Origin: Lotus japonicus
Taxonomy: Eukaryota; Streptophyta; Magnoliopsida; Fabales; Fabaceae
Length of the DNA stretch: 64,000 nucleotides
Assembly: GCF_012489685.1 (NCBI RefSeq)
Contig: NC_080044.1
Coordinates: forward strand, 74,696,732-74,760,731
Direction: 5' to 3'
The notes beneath the pieces were generated by a model that saw only the letters and a program-made list of their open reading frames with translations, was not told the origin of the DNA and made no database searches. The translations under genes were made by a program, and so were the position numbers. This document shows positions 1 to 12,110 of the stretch, piece after piece (within the stretch, counting starts at the first letter, position 1; every line of letters starts with the position of its first letter).

Positions 1-908
1 TTGAGAATTTTAAGGTTTTATTTAAGCTTAAGGTTAACGTGCTTTTATTAAATTAAACTTTAACAACAACTTGAACACCACGACCAAAGACCAAGAGATT
101 TTTTCTTCTTCTTTATCCAATTATAAAAAGACCATGAGGCTTGTAAGAAAAATTATTTTAGATTGCGTTCTTAATTGTCGGTTAGTTTTTATTTTTTTCC
201 CTTTTTATTGACCAGACTGTAGTATAAAATGTCAACTTATTTCTTATTTCCATTATTCAATTATCTATGAATAGAAAATAAAATTGGTATTTATTTTGTA
301 TTTTAACATTTAAGAAAGGGTTGTGTATTTCTCGCAACAATTTATTTTTACAAGATTCGAATTAATGATGTTTAACTTATTTACCATTATACCAACACAT
401 TATTGGTGTCAAGCCAACATTTAATTCTAAATTAGAAGAATTTTATTAAGAAGAAAATGTTTATTTCAATTTATATTTTTAATGTAATTTTTTCAATAAA
501 AAACTAGTTTATTAAAAATTGAGCGAGGAAATTTCGTCGCTATTCAACTCCAAATGGGAAGTTTCTGTGTTCTTGTTGGGCACTTGCCTACTTGGTGGTG
601 AAAAGTAATTTACCAAAAATAGTTAATGAAGTGCAAGTTGGATAATAGCATATTAGCATATATAAAGAAGGATATCATGGTCAATCAAATTCAGCTAATC
701 TAAGACCTGTTCTGTTCACCATGAAACGTAACAAGGGACAAAACTGTACTGGGTTCAAGCCAACCAGGTGAGGTGTTATACTTATATGTCGACAATGGGA
801 TAGCTGGCTTTTCAATTGATGTTGACTTCCATTTTCTCACCACACATGCAATTGCAACTTCCATTTTTTTTATGAGACTGCAAAGATATATTTCAAAGAG
901 CTTCCTAA
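1..908. other. AT-rich intergenic DNA
   Basis: No open reading frame with recognisable protein character, no RNA gene and no paired repeat ends were seen here. Base composition is that of ordinary plant intergenic DNA. Confidence 0.5.
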
Positions 909-1325
909 GAGCATCTCCAATGCAAATACAAGGTTCTTAATTCTTATTATTTTGGAGTTAAGAATTAAGAACTAAGAACTTTTACCATTGGAGGTGCTGA
1001 CATGAACTCCTTAGTTCTTAAAAATAAGAACTCAGTTCTTATATAAGATGTTTTATTTTTTGAGTTCTTAGCTTAAAATATTAATTATTTCTCTCTCATC
1101 CAAATTACTTTATTACTTTATGAGTTTTGTTTTATTACTTTATGGAAAAAAAAAAAGTATAAATAATGTGGTTGATGGGACCAAATAAATAGTAGTAAGA
1201 ACTAAGAACTAAGAACTCATGGTTGGAGTAAAATTACTTGAGAGTTGCTTAAACACATGTGGCAATACGGGCCTATATGAATAGTGCTAAGAACTAAGAA
1301 ATAAGAACTAGCATTGGAGATGCTC
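909..1325. mobile_element. PIF/Harbinger-like MITE
   Basis: The element starts GAGCATCTCCAATG and ends with the reverse complement CATTGGAGATGCTC, so it has terminal inverted repeats of at least 14 bp. Both sides carry TAA (906-908 and 1326-1328), the 3-bp target duplication typical of PIF/Harbinger elements. The interior has many copies of the motif AAGAACT and its complement AGTTCTTA near both ends, and no coding capacity. At 417 bp it is a non-autonomous miniature element. The ends are seen directly; the superfamily is inferred from the duplication. Confidence 0.75.
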
Positions 1326-1328
1326 TAA

Positions 1329-2821
1329 CAGTTGATATGATGATATTTTTTCATCTTTATTTTGGATGGAGAATTCACATACTACTGAGACCAATTCTTA
1401 TAGCGAAGGTACATATATTTTTAAAAAAATATAAAAAGATAATGATAGAATTAATCATATTATTTGGATAAAAATTAATAAGCTAGAAGCTAGAAGATAC
1501 ATCAAACAAACTTATTAAATTAGTTATAAGCTACTTAAATAAGATCAATTATCAAACACTATAAAAGAGCTTTAAACTTACCAAAATATATTTCTAAAGA
1601 TGACTTATATGAATTTTAACTCACAACATTCTTTATTATGTAAACATTATCTAGAGAGTAAACTCTATTCTCCACCATGTCAAAATAACTTCTTTCATCC
1701 TAAGAAGAAAGTTTAGGTAAATGAAAAATTAAATTGTTTAGTTTTAAGCGGGCATATCATAGCTCGCTCCTCTATGGTGACTTTCAATTCCCTTCTATTG
1801 GGTAAATGTTTTCTTCCACAAAAGATGAGTTGTCTTTCATTTTAGGTGGATTTGCTACTTAAATAAATGAGTTTTCCCCTTTGTGTGTTTGTTTTCTCTT
1901 CTTCTTATCTCCTACTACCAAGTCTCTTGCTACCACCAACAACGACCATTGTTTTCTCTTCTCATGCTTATGTTGCTAGTTGTTTTGAAATCTTCAAAAG
2001 TCTTCATATTCTCTTAATCTTATCATAGCTACCAGATTGATCCATATTAGTGTCGTTTGAAGCCACAATTTAATTTGGGCTTCCTTGACAACCACACAAT
2101 TTACTACGTCGGCAGAGTTATATGAGTTGTTAAAATGGTATCACTGATTAAAAAAAAAGAAGATAAAATTTCTCTCCATCCAAAAATAAATTGATTTCTC
2201 TATTAATTTTTGGGCTTTAGGGGTTTTGTATAGTTTTTAGGATTATGCATCAAGTTTGAGTTTGATGTATGTTTACTTGAATGAACATGCATGCTCTTAT
2301 TTTCTTACGTATATGCACTCCATATCGCTAACTCCTCTCATATGATTTAAGTGTCGTTGGATAATCCTTTGGCAAAGCGGACATATCATATTATTGATAT
2401 CAACCAAAGCTCCAAAACTAAACAGAACATTTAGTTAATACAGACTTCGAAGAACCAAAGAACCAAACCCAAAACAGTTAAGTGGAGAGTACACACTTGG
2501 ATCCTATTAACCTGACTTGCATTTACATTTATCTGACTTAGTAGCATCTATACCAGTTGAAATGTAGAATAATTGAATTAATGTAGTTCCATATAGGCAA
2601 CACATCCATCTGAAAAGAACACAAAGCCCAAACCATGAGTGCCTCTAATTAATTTAGTCCCTTGCTTCCAAACCACACAATCGGTGCAGCCAATTGCAAT
2701 TAGCAAGTTATTCTTAACCCCAAACCCATGTCCAGTACCAAAAGCATCGATCACATGCACTTACAGGACGTAGCTTAATCCCCGAAGCCTCTTCTATGTT
2801 TGTCCCCTGATACTAATTTTA
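1329..2821. other. Intergenic DNA upstream of first DUF3339 gene
   Basis: No convincing gene. A 60-codon minus-strand frame at 2578-2760 has fairly protein-like composition (Cys, Trp, Gly) but no domain I recognise, so it is not called. The remainder is AT-rich without repeats that I could pair. Confidence 0.4.
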
Positions 2822-2836
2822 CATATATATATATAC
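2822..2836 (+). promoter_or_regulatory. Putative TATA box of first DUF3339 gene
   Basis: An alternating TA run lies about 115-130 bp before the ATG at 2951, a reasonable TATA distance for a plant gene with a leader of about 90 nt. It could also be a plain TA microsatellite. Confidence 0.35.
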
Positions 2837-2950
2837 AATGCCTCTCTTCATCAGAATCATCCAAAACAAACTACAGAATTGTCTGTTCCACCACTTTCTC
2901 TAAACACAAGCACACGACATTAATTTCAATTGCAGTACACATTGGAAAAC

Positions 2951-3160
2951 ATGGCGGACTGGGGTCCAATTTTCGTGTCCTATGTTCTGTTTGTGCTGTT
3001 AACGCCGGGCCTGCTGTTTCAGTTACCGGGGCGGTCGAGGCGCGTGGAGTTTGGGAACTTTCAGACCAGTGGTGCTTCCATAGTCATTCACTCCCTCCTC
3101 TACTTTGGTTTCATATGTGTCTTCTTGCTTGCTCTTAAGGTCCACTTGTACCTCGGCTAG
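2951..3160 (+). CDS. DUF3339 small membrane protein, copy 1
   Basis: Single-exon gene for a 69-residue protein of the plant-specific DUF3339 family. It begins MADWGP, the family signature, so the ATG at 2951 is preferred over the in-frame start 21 bases upstream. Two hydrophobic segments (about residues 8-25 and 46-66) flank a short polar loop with the conserved PGLLFQLPGR and FGNFQTSG stretches, giving a two-pass membrane protein. Family members are of this length, so the gene looks complete. The biochemical role of the family is not established to my knowledge. A paralogue follows 2 kb downstream in the same orientation, which indicates tandem duplication. Confidence 0.88.
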   Translation: MADWGPIFVSYVLFVLLTPGLLFQLPGRSRRVEFGNFQTSGASIVIHSLLYFGFICVFLLALKVHLYLG

Positions 3161-3925
3161 AAAAATTGGGAGATAAATATGTCAATTTTTATGTTGTAAT
3201 GGAATTCAATTTACTGTTTCATGTTTTTGTTTCGTTTGCTTCAGCTGCAAGCCTGCGAGCTTAATTTTAAGTTCATTCTTCTGCTTTGTTCTGTTCTTAT
3301 TGAGTGTGATGACCATGGGGGTTCATGTCGTTGTATTCTTTTGTTCTTGCAATTGAGTTTGATTGATTTTACCTTTGAATGAATTATAGTACTTGATTTT
3401 ATTCACTTAAATTTGCATCTCAAATGGTATCCGTTATATCTCAAATGTTGTGCATGAACAAGCTTCACGCTTTTAGAATGTCATCGCGAACAATGTATTG
3501 TAAAACATCCAAACAAAACAATACAAAAACATATTTTTATTTATCTAACTAGATTTGACCTTATAACCCTAGTTGCATTAAGCCTTACTACGATGTCAAA
3601 AATGTCGTGTACTCAAATCGTCCTTCCGAACGCATCCTATGACACAAATCACAAGTGAGGAATTTAATGTAAATACATTTAAAAATAAATATTTTGACGG
3701 GAAATGAGTGTGTATGCCTTGTCTAAGTGGGGTTAGTGTTTGACGAACAATTTCAACTTTACGGCTAAGTCATTGACATTATGTATTAACCGTTTATGGT
3801 TAAATCTAGAGGTCATCATTTATTCTTATTAATCTCGCTTGAAATAACCATTCTCATATGGTACATCGTCTATAACTAACTATCAATATTATTTAAGATC
3901 TAACCATTCTCATAAGAAAGTAACC
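3161..3925. other. 3' region of first DUF3339 gene and intergenic DNA
   Basis: The first 200-250 bases are T-rich and fit a 3' UTR; possible poly(A) signals (GAATGAATTATAG near 3377) are present. Nothing else is recognised. Confidence 0.35.
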
Positions 3926-4087
3926 GCTAAAAGTAGGAAGAAGAAGGACTTAGGCGATGAGCTTTTGCCTGTGTTAAAGGGGAAGAATGGACTAGCTGAT
4001 GTTTTTGCATCGTTAAAGGTGTCAAATCATTCGTCCTTAGTTGCGGATTCTACTAGCGGATATTTTGCTAGAGCTAAGAAGGCGTAG
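3926..4087 (+). pseudogene. Open-frame relic, possibly retroelement-derived
   Basis: A frame of about 53 codons ends at TAG 4085-4087. It has a basic start (KSRKKKDLGDELLPVLKGK), reads on through FASLKVSNHSSLVADSTSG and ends YFARAKKA. It has no ATG of its own and is much more protein-like than its surroundings. The next 300 bases read in part as hydrophobic peptide and end in a T-rich tail near 4340. This could be the 3' part of an old non-LTR retroelement frame or a gene fragment; I do not recognise the domain. Confidence 0.3.
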
Positions 4088-5040
4088 TTACTTGGAAAAG
4101 TCGTAGGCCTTGTATATCTTAGGTGCTATTCGCAGATTGGAGGAAAAACTTACGACGATATTTTCTTCTTAGTGTCTTTGTGGTGTTGTTTTGCGTTTTT
4201 GTTTCCTAGCTCGCTGGTTCTCTCTTTTTGTGCAGCCTTATAGATTTTTTTGTTGGATCTTGAGGATATGTTTGTTTTCTTGTGGGCTTTTGTTTTTTCT
4301 GCTCTTTAAACTATTTGTGTCCCTATTGACAAAAAAACTATTTGTGCCCCTCTTTTTTGGTTAGATTTATCTCTCCTTCCCTTTGAGTCTTTGAGATATG
4401 CTACCCGACTTTTCTAGTAAAATATAATCATTTTACTGTAAAAGAAACTAATTATCAATATATATAGTGAGGCATATTTTTCAGTGAGTACCTTATTTCA
4501 TCACCTGACATTTTTTATTTATAAATCTTAATTAAGAGAAACATGACTAAACCTCCAATAGGCTTCTTTTATAAATGTTTGCATACGCAAAATGTATGCC
4601 AATTTCAGATTGTCAAGAGCATATTTATATTTTTTTTAACTTCACAATTAATGGTAGCAAAAAACAGTCACTAGTTACATGCATCAGTTGCGTTGCGTCC
4701 GATGAGTGAATCTCCAACAATTATTCATCTTTTCTTAAAATATTAGTGATTCCAAATTTCCAATTAGGTAAAGCAGCTCCATAAGCTTTTCCCCTTGAAA
4801 ATGAAAGGCAATTTCAATATCTAGATTCAGGATACGCTTGGCACATTACGGTCTCGTTAGATCACAAGGCACCCCACCGAATATATGACACACACAAACA
4901 CTTACAATCTATACTTTTTATGTGTTCTTTCAATTAATTAGTAGATTGCTTCTTTTTTCTACTTGTAATTTATTCCTTGCTTCTGTTACCCTCAATCAAT
5001 TTCCTCAGACCTACATTAGAATCATCCTCCTTTAGTTTCC
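4088..5040. other. Intergenic DNA between DUF3339 copies
   Basis: AT-rich spacer and upstream region of the second DUF3339 gene. No further gene, RNA or paired repeat was seen. Confidence 0.4.
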
Positions 5041-5048
5041 TATATAAC
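5041..5048 (+). promoter_or_regulatory. Putative TATA box of second DUF3339 gene
   Basis: TATATAAC lies 132 bp before the ATG at 5173, a normal plant TATA element given a leader of about 100 nt. Confidence 0.5.
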
Positions 5049-5172
5049 AAGCTTACATAGATCGATTGAGCCACACATCAATTATTGAACACAACTTGTT
5101 ATCACTATCAGGGTGTACTAGCTAGCAATCTACTACTATTTTTATTTATTTGTTTGAGACAATTAAGGTTTG

Positions 5173-5385
5173 ATGGCGGCAGATTGGGGTCCGGTGGTGA
5201 TCTCGGTGGTGTTGTTTGTACTACTGAGCCCAGGGCTGCTGTTTCAGCTGCCGGGGAGGGGCAAGGTGGTGGCGTTTGGGAGCATGCAAACTAGTGGGCT
5301 TTCTATCTTGGTCCACACCATCATCTTCTTTGGACTCATCACCATCTTTCTACTTGCAGTTGGGGTGCATATCTACTCAGGATAA
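5173..5385 (+). CDS. DUF3339 small membrane protein, copy 2
   Basis: Single-exon gene for a 70-residue DUF3339 protein beginning MAADWGP. It shares the SPGLLFQLPGRG loop and two hydrophobic segments (about residues 8-26 and 46-66) with copy 1 and ends VHIYSG, where copy 1 ends VHLYLG. The two proteins match at roughly two thirds of positions, so they are paralogues from an older tandem duplication. The ATG at 5173 fits the family start; the preceding TTG codon is not a plausible plant start. Function unknown beyond a predicted small two-pass membrane protein. Confidence 0.88.
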   Translation: MAADWGPVVISVVLFVLLSPGLLFQLPGRGKVVAFGSMQTSGLSILVHTIIFFGLITIFLLAVGVHIYSG

Positions 5386-7150
5386 TTATTCATGATCACC
5401 TCCTTTGACATGTACCACTATTTATTGTTGTGTTCCATCCTTGTTGTGGTGTTTTCGTTTTTAATTTTTGTTATTTTCATTTAAATTACTTGTGATGTAC
5501 TTTTATGAAGCAATTGAGGATCGGTCATGAGCTTCTTTTCTCATGGCATACTAGTTTGTGCTTCTCTTTCCTCATATAGTATCATTGGATCAGTTCTCTA
5601 TTCTCATAATTAAGTTTCTCAACATATTAATTTTAGTTTGACAATTCATTGTAGGAATATATTTTCAACAATAGAATTAGTATTGTGGATTGAGCTAATA
5701 ATGCACCAGTAATTTTCTATTCTAGATCACCATTTTTAAGAGTTTATTGGTGAAGATACCTCATGCCCAATCACACTTGTGATCTTGGTTGGGCTTATTT
5801 TTTCCAAATATAATTAATGTTCTCTTAAAATCATAAAAGTAAAAGTTAAATAAAAACAAAAAATCTCAAAATAGTGACAAAATCCAGAACTCAAGCCTCC
5901 ATTGTCTCCCTCAACCAAACCTCATATTTGGACCATATTTGATACCTGTTATGCGGATTACAAAGATAGGGACTGGTGTGTAAGTTGTGTTATAATTTTT
6001 TTTTAAAACCAAGCCGTGACATTCTTTTTTTTCTAACATCAAGCAAGTTGTGCTTTTATTCTTGCATATTGCAATTATTTCTTTTTAAATCTCCCTGTTT
6101 TTTGCATATTGTATTGTATTTGACCCAAAAAAATTCTTGCATATTGATTTCATTTGTTGGACCAGACCAATCAACAAAGTTTGTATCTCCGGTTGAAAAG
6201 CTTCAATGGAGCTTTCAGTTGACGTTTATGCCCACTTTTGAAAGTAAATTAAAAGTTATTTTAATTCTTTTGTTTTTGAAAGTCAAGTTATTTTAATTCA
6301 AATCAAACACATATATAAACAATAATAATTGTGTTTGGACCCAAGTTAATTTACTTTGAAGAACTTTCTCACAGGTTTTACACTTATATTTATGGCCACA
6401 AGTTTAAACATCAATCTATGTTCCTAGTCCAAACAAAGAAATCCACTCCCTTCCCTTGTTGCTTTACATTATCTGGATTTTATTCATGTTTCAACTATAA
6501 TTTGCTAATTTAATTGCTTACACAATTTATAGAAAACAAGCTATAGTAATGGAAACCTATTTAAACAAGAAAAAGCTAATTTTGGCTACACATTATTATA
6601 GTTTCTCCCTCAAAACGTGGCGTACACCTTTCTCAAAATCTTTTAGGGAAAAAGACGTTAAGCTACATCAACAAACCAGCAATAACAGTAAGGTAATATA
6701 AAATAAAGAATTTTGGATGCTTTGTCAGGAGTGATCATCTGATCCAAAATTTACTTCTCCATTACAGCCCTGTTCTAATGAGGGAAATCATATTTTCCCT
6801 TTCTTTCTATAGTATATATAGTTACATAACATGTTTGGAAAGGGGAAAAAAGAAAAAAAGAAATTCAAATGCCTATAATTCAAATTTACAGGTGTTATCA
6901 TAAAGATATAAAATAGAATAATGATAACAGAAGAAAGAAGCTGGGAACAACTCAATTCTAAGAGCTTTCAGAACTTACTTCGCTCTATGTAATCAACAAA
7001 GAAGTCGTACCCAGAAATTTTGGCAACTTGAAAGAAAAGCCCGTTGTCCCCAATTCATGCTTCTAACAAGAGAAGTTTTTCGCTGTTCTATAGGTTGCAC
7101 GAGCAGGCGCAAAACCAGCAACATGCTGCTCATTTCCTTTGTTTATCTCT
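5386..7150. other. Intergenic DNA and 3' UTR region of the 7151-9484 gene
   Basis: The left part is T-rich with chance open frames of low complexity. Roughly 6950-7150 probably holds the 3' UTR of the minus-strand membrane-protein gene. No transposon ends could be paired. Confidence 0.35.
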
Positions 7151-9484
7151 TCATATAAGTTTCCACTCTGCATCAGCAAAAAATTGCAATGATGTCATAT
7201 GCACATGATACGATAAAAAAAGAGTGATACAATCAAAGAGATAAGCTGCATAGTCAAGTCAAAATAAACAGCAGAAATGATAAACTCAAGATAATGAAAA
7301 CCATGTCACCGTCTTATTTGAGTCAAGCTTCTATAAGGATTACTATATTAACTTATCGAATTGGGTTATGAATTAAAGCCAGCTACAATTTTACACATAG
7401 TGTGGAGGCCTAAAAGCGTCAAACATACAAATATAAACCCTTTTAAAAAAAACTGCAATAACCTAAAATCACGAATGAAGAAAATGTTACAACACACTCC
7501 CTATTGTTAGACTGCAACTCTGCTACACCCTTTCTGATAAATAATAAAAACGCAGTAACTACATCATGCAGGTTTGGAAACTATTATGCGAGTGGTGTAT
7601 TAGTTACTCAGTAAATCATAAGCCGCTAACAATAACTTTCCCTTTTTCATAGGCGATTCTAACAATAAGAAATTCTAAATCAAACAAGCTGATCACACTG
7701 AAATGTAGCTGATCCATCTCTTATATGGGTATTGCAAAGTCTACAACTGCCCTGGTGGTTATGTGAGGCACCAATCTTGCACATGCAACAATACATGTCT
7801 TCCAACCATGATTATAAATAAAAGAAGATAAACATATTTATGGGTATAAGTTCAGCAAAATTTTCCAATATCAGAGGGAAAATAAGTAAAGTTTGAAACG
7901 ATGAAGGATCGTCACGTTTGTGTCCAAAAATTTTAAACATGGATAATTAAGGCGCACAAGTAACATGTTGCCAGTGAAAAGTTTTTATTTTTAAGTTTTA
8001 ACCCTAATAAAGCTCAAACAAACCAGAGGTGAGAAGAAAAATACCATTGCTGAAGGCCAAACCAAAAATCCTAATCCTAATCTTTAACAGTTTGAAAGAT
8101 TCACCACCACAACAAACAAAAATTTAAATAACAACTCCCTTTGAAGTTTAAAGTTATAAGATGATTTCAAACAATTTAGCCTTTAGCATGTCATGTAATC
8201 ATATGCTTACATTACATTAAATGCTAGCTAAAAGCACAGGTGTCAAATAGAACAATGGTTTGAAGTTTTAATAACATGTCTAGATAAGCTTTTCTATGAT
8301 CAGAACCAACTCCGAGAGCTTCCTCACAGAATCAATCAAAGTTATTTCCAGTGACAAACAATTTTATCCACTGATTTAAGCTTTGTTGGAAGAGTTTGAC
8401 ATGCACTTTTTCTGTGTATATATCTCAGCTCCCAAAATTTAATTCAATCATGAAGTTTCCAATTAAAGGTCATGTCTTAGACCAAGTCCTCAAAAAGTGC
8501 AAAGAGAACAAATTTGTAATACTATGTCTACATCTCTAGCATGAAATTTACTAGGCCACCTGCACATCCCAAAAATTCATTACTCTTCCTCCAATTTCTT
8601 TGTAAAACTGGAAAGCTTTCAAACAGTCAAAGGGAAAGCTAAAAGTCAAGCTTCCCCACAAGGCTAAAAAACACAGACATGGGAAAAAACAGATAATTTG
8701 ACCATAGATGATGGGTCCACTATCATTCTTAAATCAGGACAAATCCTGGAATCACTTTTTTTCAATATGTTAAGCAGGGTTGTTAATAGCGCCCTATAGC
8801 AGCGCAATAGCGTAGCACCCTGCGGGTTCACCGTTACTCCACTATTCACAGCTATTTGTCGTTATTGTCCGCTATAGCGCCGCAACCGCAATAGCACTCG
8901 AAATAGGTCTTTTGGGCTTGCCGCCATTAACAACCCTGATGCTAAGAGGTTTACTCACAATTCTCACACATAATTTTGTTACTTTTTATGCAATTCAAAT
9001 AAAGCTAAATTCACACACCAAATAACATCTCATATTCCAAAATCATGTAAAATTTTGCAGCAAGAAAAGCAATGATTGAATTTGAAACCCTTCCTTCCTT
9101 ACCAGGAAAATCCTTCCGCGGGTAAAAAATGGAGCGACCGATAACGGAGAGGGAGGTAACGACGCCAGCAACATACAACACCATCACCAATCCAATAACC
9201 CACGGCATGAGCATGAACCCAAGGAAGAACGTAACCGATCCACACAGCATCAGAGACACCGAAATCCCGAGAAGCAGAGCAGCAAACCCCGCCGGCGTAA
9301 TCTGTCCCGCGGTTGACGAACGCCTGGCTAGAGGAGATTCCGACGGACGCACCGGCACGATCGGAGCTCGATCGGGGAAGGACACCGGCGTAGGATGAGA
9401 GCGGAGGAGGTTGAAAACGAGCGCTGAAAGCTCGCAGAAAACCCTGGAATTTTGATCTTGCTGTTGTTGTTGTCCTCTCATCAT
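7151..9484 (-). CDS. Uncharacterised plant membrane protein, two coding exons
   Basis: Coding exon 1 runs 9484-9103 (ATG at 9484) and ends at donor CCTG|GTAAGG. Coding exon 2 is proposed at 7167-7151 (acceptor TGCAG|AG), adding only EWKLI and a TGA stop. Total 132 residues. The N-terminus is Gln-rich and polar (QQQQQ at residues 5-9), then come two hydrophobic segments (about 65-92 and 94-116) and the tail GRSIFYPRKDFP. Without splicing, exon 1 reads on into an unrelated tail, so the donor is needed. I recall plant proteins of this build ending in PRKD-x-P-x-WKL, which supports the tiny exon 2, but the 1.9-kb intron makes it the least certain part. A hAT MITE lies in the intron. Role unknown. 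Confidence 0.65.
8775..8938. mobile_element. hAT-type MITE in intron
   Basis: A 164-bp element starts CAGGGTTGTTAATAG and ends TTAACAACCCTG, with inverted ends of about 14 bp beginning CA as in hAT elements. It is flanked by an 8-bp duplication with one mismatch (ATGTTAAG at 8767-8774, ATGCTAAG at 8939-8946). The interior is rich in GCTATAGCG-type motifs. It sits in the intron of the minus-strand membrane-protein gene. Confidence 0.85.
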
Positions 9485-10886
9485 GTTATTGTTTTTTCTC
9501 TCTTCAGAGGGAAAATTGAAAGAAAAAGTGTGTCGGTGGAAATAATTGGAGAGGAAGGAAAATTGGATGAATGGAATTGGATAAAGGTGGGGAAGGAAAA
9601 TGGATGATTTATTACAAGCTTTGTTTTGTTTGGTTTGTTAGGAATTGTTGTGGTTTTCCTTGTTGGAGTTGAAAGGAAGGGAAGTTGAAACGGAAAGTGC
9701 TTCAGAAAGTGGTGAAGAATGATGGGGAATGCTTTGTTTGGTTGCGTTAAAGAAAAAACTGGGTTGGTTGCGTGAAGGTTTGGGGAGGAAGAGGGTGTTA
9801 TGAATGAATGATGTGATTGTGAGGAGGAATGAGGATTGAGATGATGAGATTGGTTATAGCTGGGTACACGTCGTCTAATAGTAGGCTGCAATAATGCATA
9901 ATTATTAAATTAATGAGATGGAGTTGGAGGTGGGGTTAACGTGGGGAAAAAGGGTAATTGTGTGGGTCCGACTGACGTGGGCCTTATGGATCTTATCTTC
10001 TTCCGCGCTTTTTTTAGGCAATCATATAATATAATTATTCCTTTAACTCCTATTACAAACTCTCCTATCACTATATAGATTATGACAACTAGTATGTTGT
10101 AGTTGATGCTAATTTCATCCATTAACTATTAACTATGATATTGGAGTTTCCATCCTCATCTATGAAAATGAAGCGTGTGTATTGTGGTTATATGTTTATC
10201 ATCTAGTGTGAGCTTTTATAATGAGATGTTAGTCAATTTTATCTGATGTAGGTACTTTGGGTTCATCTAAAAACTATATACATTATGATTGTTGAGAGAA
10301 ATTTATTCATTTAATGTAATCTTTGATACTCAAAAAAAATTAGTATCATGACATGCAGATGTAGAGATACTTTGGAAAACTAGAAAACCTATATAGATTA
10401 TTAGCAATTTGACTATTGTTAGAAGTTATGAACATGAATTATGAAATTGAAAAATTAATAAATTCGAAAATATTTTGTTTGACATAAAAAAATTTTTTTA
10501 TTGAAGTAGCAGGTTATCACTTAAAAAAAGTGCATTAAAGAGCTACACTCTTGACTTAAAATCTTGGTTTGAATATTGTTCAATAAATTAATTTGTGGTA
10601 GTAATGATGATATTTTTTTTGAAAATAATGATGATATTTAAAACTACTGAAAATTAAAATGCGGAACATAAAAAAATACCCGAAACTAAAATTCAGGGAA
10701 TTGGGATCAGTCACAAGTTGGGTAGCTTGAAACTGTTGTCACATAAGTGAGAATCATTTTTTTTGTGGTGGTGATTACCAGAGTGATGGTAAGGGAAAAT
10801 GGTGGGTGAGGAAAATAATGGTGAAGGGAAAGGGATAATGAGGAGAAGACTATTTTTGGATTTTCTTTCTTTAAAAGTGTGTAGTG
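9485..10886. other. Upstream region of the membrane-protein gene
   Basis: Bases 9485-9900 are purine-rich on + (pyrimidine-rich on the sense strand of the minus gene) and probably contain its 5' UTR and promoter. GACGTGGGCC near 9973 resembles a proliferation-type promoter motif. No other gene was seen. Confidence 0.35.
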
Positions 10887-11037
10887 TACACCCTTCGATC
10901 ACATATATAAGTAAAAAAAAAAATTTAAGTTCATTCATTTAATGAATGTATCTAGTCATTATTAATGGTTAGATACATTCATTAAATGAATGAACCTAAG
11001 ATGTCTTTTTTGTTTATATATGTGATCGGAGGGTGTA
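10887..11037. mobile_element. Stowaway-like MITE, 151 bp, copy 1
   Basis: Starts TACACCCTTCGATCACA and ends TGTGATCGGAGGGTGTA. The arms pair along most of their length around the centre, which itself contains the inverted ATGTATCTAGTCATT motif. Length including the TA at each end is exactly 151 bp, the same as copies at 21123 and 30645. The TA target and CTCCGGTC-like ends fit the Stowaway (Tc1/mariner) class. Confidence 0.85.
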
Positions 11038-12110
11038 TTTAACATCTTCATTTTTTTTTTTATTTTAAGGCCTCTGGGCTAATCCAAGCCCACACGGCTT
11101 GATGGACCATTTGGCCTTATGGGCCTTTACGAGGGATTGGCCTAGCGTGGTGCCTATCATTTCTTTCTTGAACCAAACTCTTCTTTGGAACTTTAGCATA
11201 AACACCCGCCAGCACGCATGTTAACGTGGTTGACTGGTTGTGACTTGTGAAGCATTTCTATATAATATTGCTGAATAATGTTTTTTCACATAAAAATACA
11301 TCTACACCTTAAGAAAAAAAGAGAGAAAAATTCGATTTATGATTGATAACGTGATATGGTGATAGATAGTGCTATAATGCTGGTAGTAGGTGATAGATAG
11401 CTTAAATTTCTATTTGCTATTGACATCAGACATCTTTCTATACTTGTTATTTTTGCAAGTCAGTCAAATAGTCATTGATTCTTGCTTTCATGTTTTCTTC
11501 TTGTGTCATCTGGTGCTCAGATGTTGCTGTGTTCAGCACTGTCTTTTTCTTCTGATTGCAAATTTGGTGGTTGATCCTACAAGTCCTTAACTTTCACCGA
11601 ATGAAAATCGAGGTGCATTAACACTTGTGTGTCACCTCACTCATTGGAGCAAAGTACCATTCTTAGGTAAGAGCCATGAATGATGACAATAACTTGATAA
11701 TTTAAGAACACCCATATCAAAAATAAATAAAACAGAATGAATCTAATGTCTCAAAATAACAATTATAATTATTAATAATAACAACCCCTACAGGTCATTG
11801 GTGTCAAATTCAGAGCAATCATAACTGGGTGAAAGCAATTATTGTTATTATTCTTCTATCATAATAATAAAGGGAAGAACTAGAACTGCAGTTTTATGAA
11901 AAGCACACATGCACACAGACACAGACAGAACAACACTGGTTACGTTGCTCCTACAAATTAGACACTTACTACAAGTCCATTACATGCCAAAGCAAATTTC
12001 TTCATTTTTGTTTCTTCCTTTTCCTGTCTTCAAATTAAAATGGAACGGTGAATTTGCTCGTGGAGTGGATTGATCTTTCGCCGGAAACATCACAATAGCT
12101 TCCCCAGCCG
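11038..12110. other. Intergenic DNA downstream of the SEP3-like gene
   Basis: Contains GGCCCA/TGGGCC-type motifs around 11070-11140 and, near 11800-12110, the likely 3' UTR of the minus-strand MADS-box gene. No gene was called; a 66-codon frame at 11390-11590 is hydrophobic low-complexity sequence. Confidence 0.4.

Noticed and set aside
2578..2760. 60-codon minus-strand frame with protein-like composition
   Set aside because: No recognised domain, no neighbouring exons found, short; could be a gene fragment but not supportable.
5976..6513. Two hydrophobic frames on + strand
   Set aside because: Phe/Leu/Ser-rich translation of T-rich DNA, no gene character.
9129..9398. 89-codon frame on + strand
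   Set aside because: Antisense shadow of exon 1 of the minus-strand membrane-protein gene.
9481..9891. 136-codon minus-strand frame directly upstream of the membrane-protein gene
   Set aside because: Low-complexity pyrimidine-rich leader/promoter sequence; no domain, and the composition explains the lack of stops.
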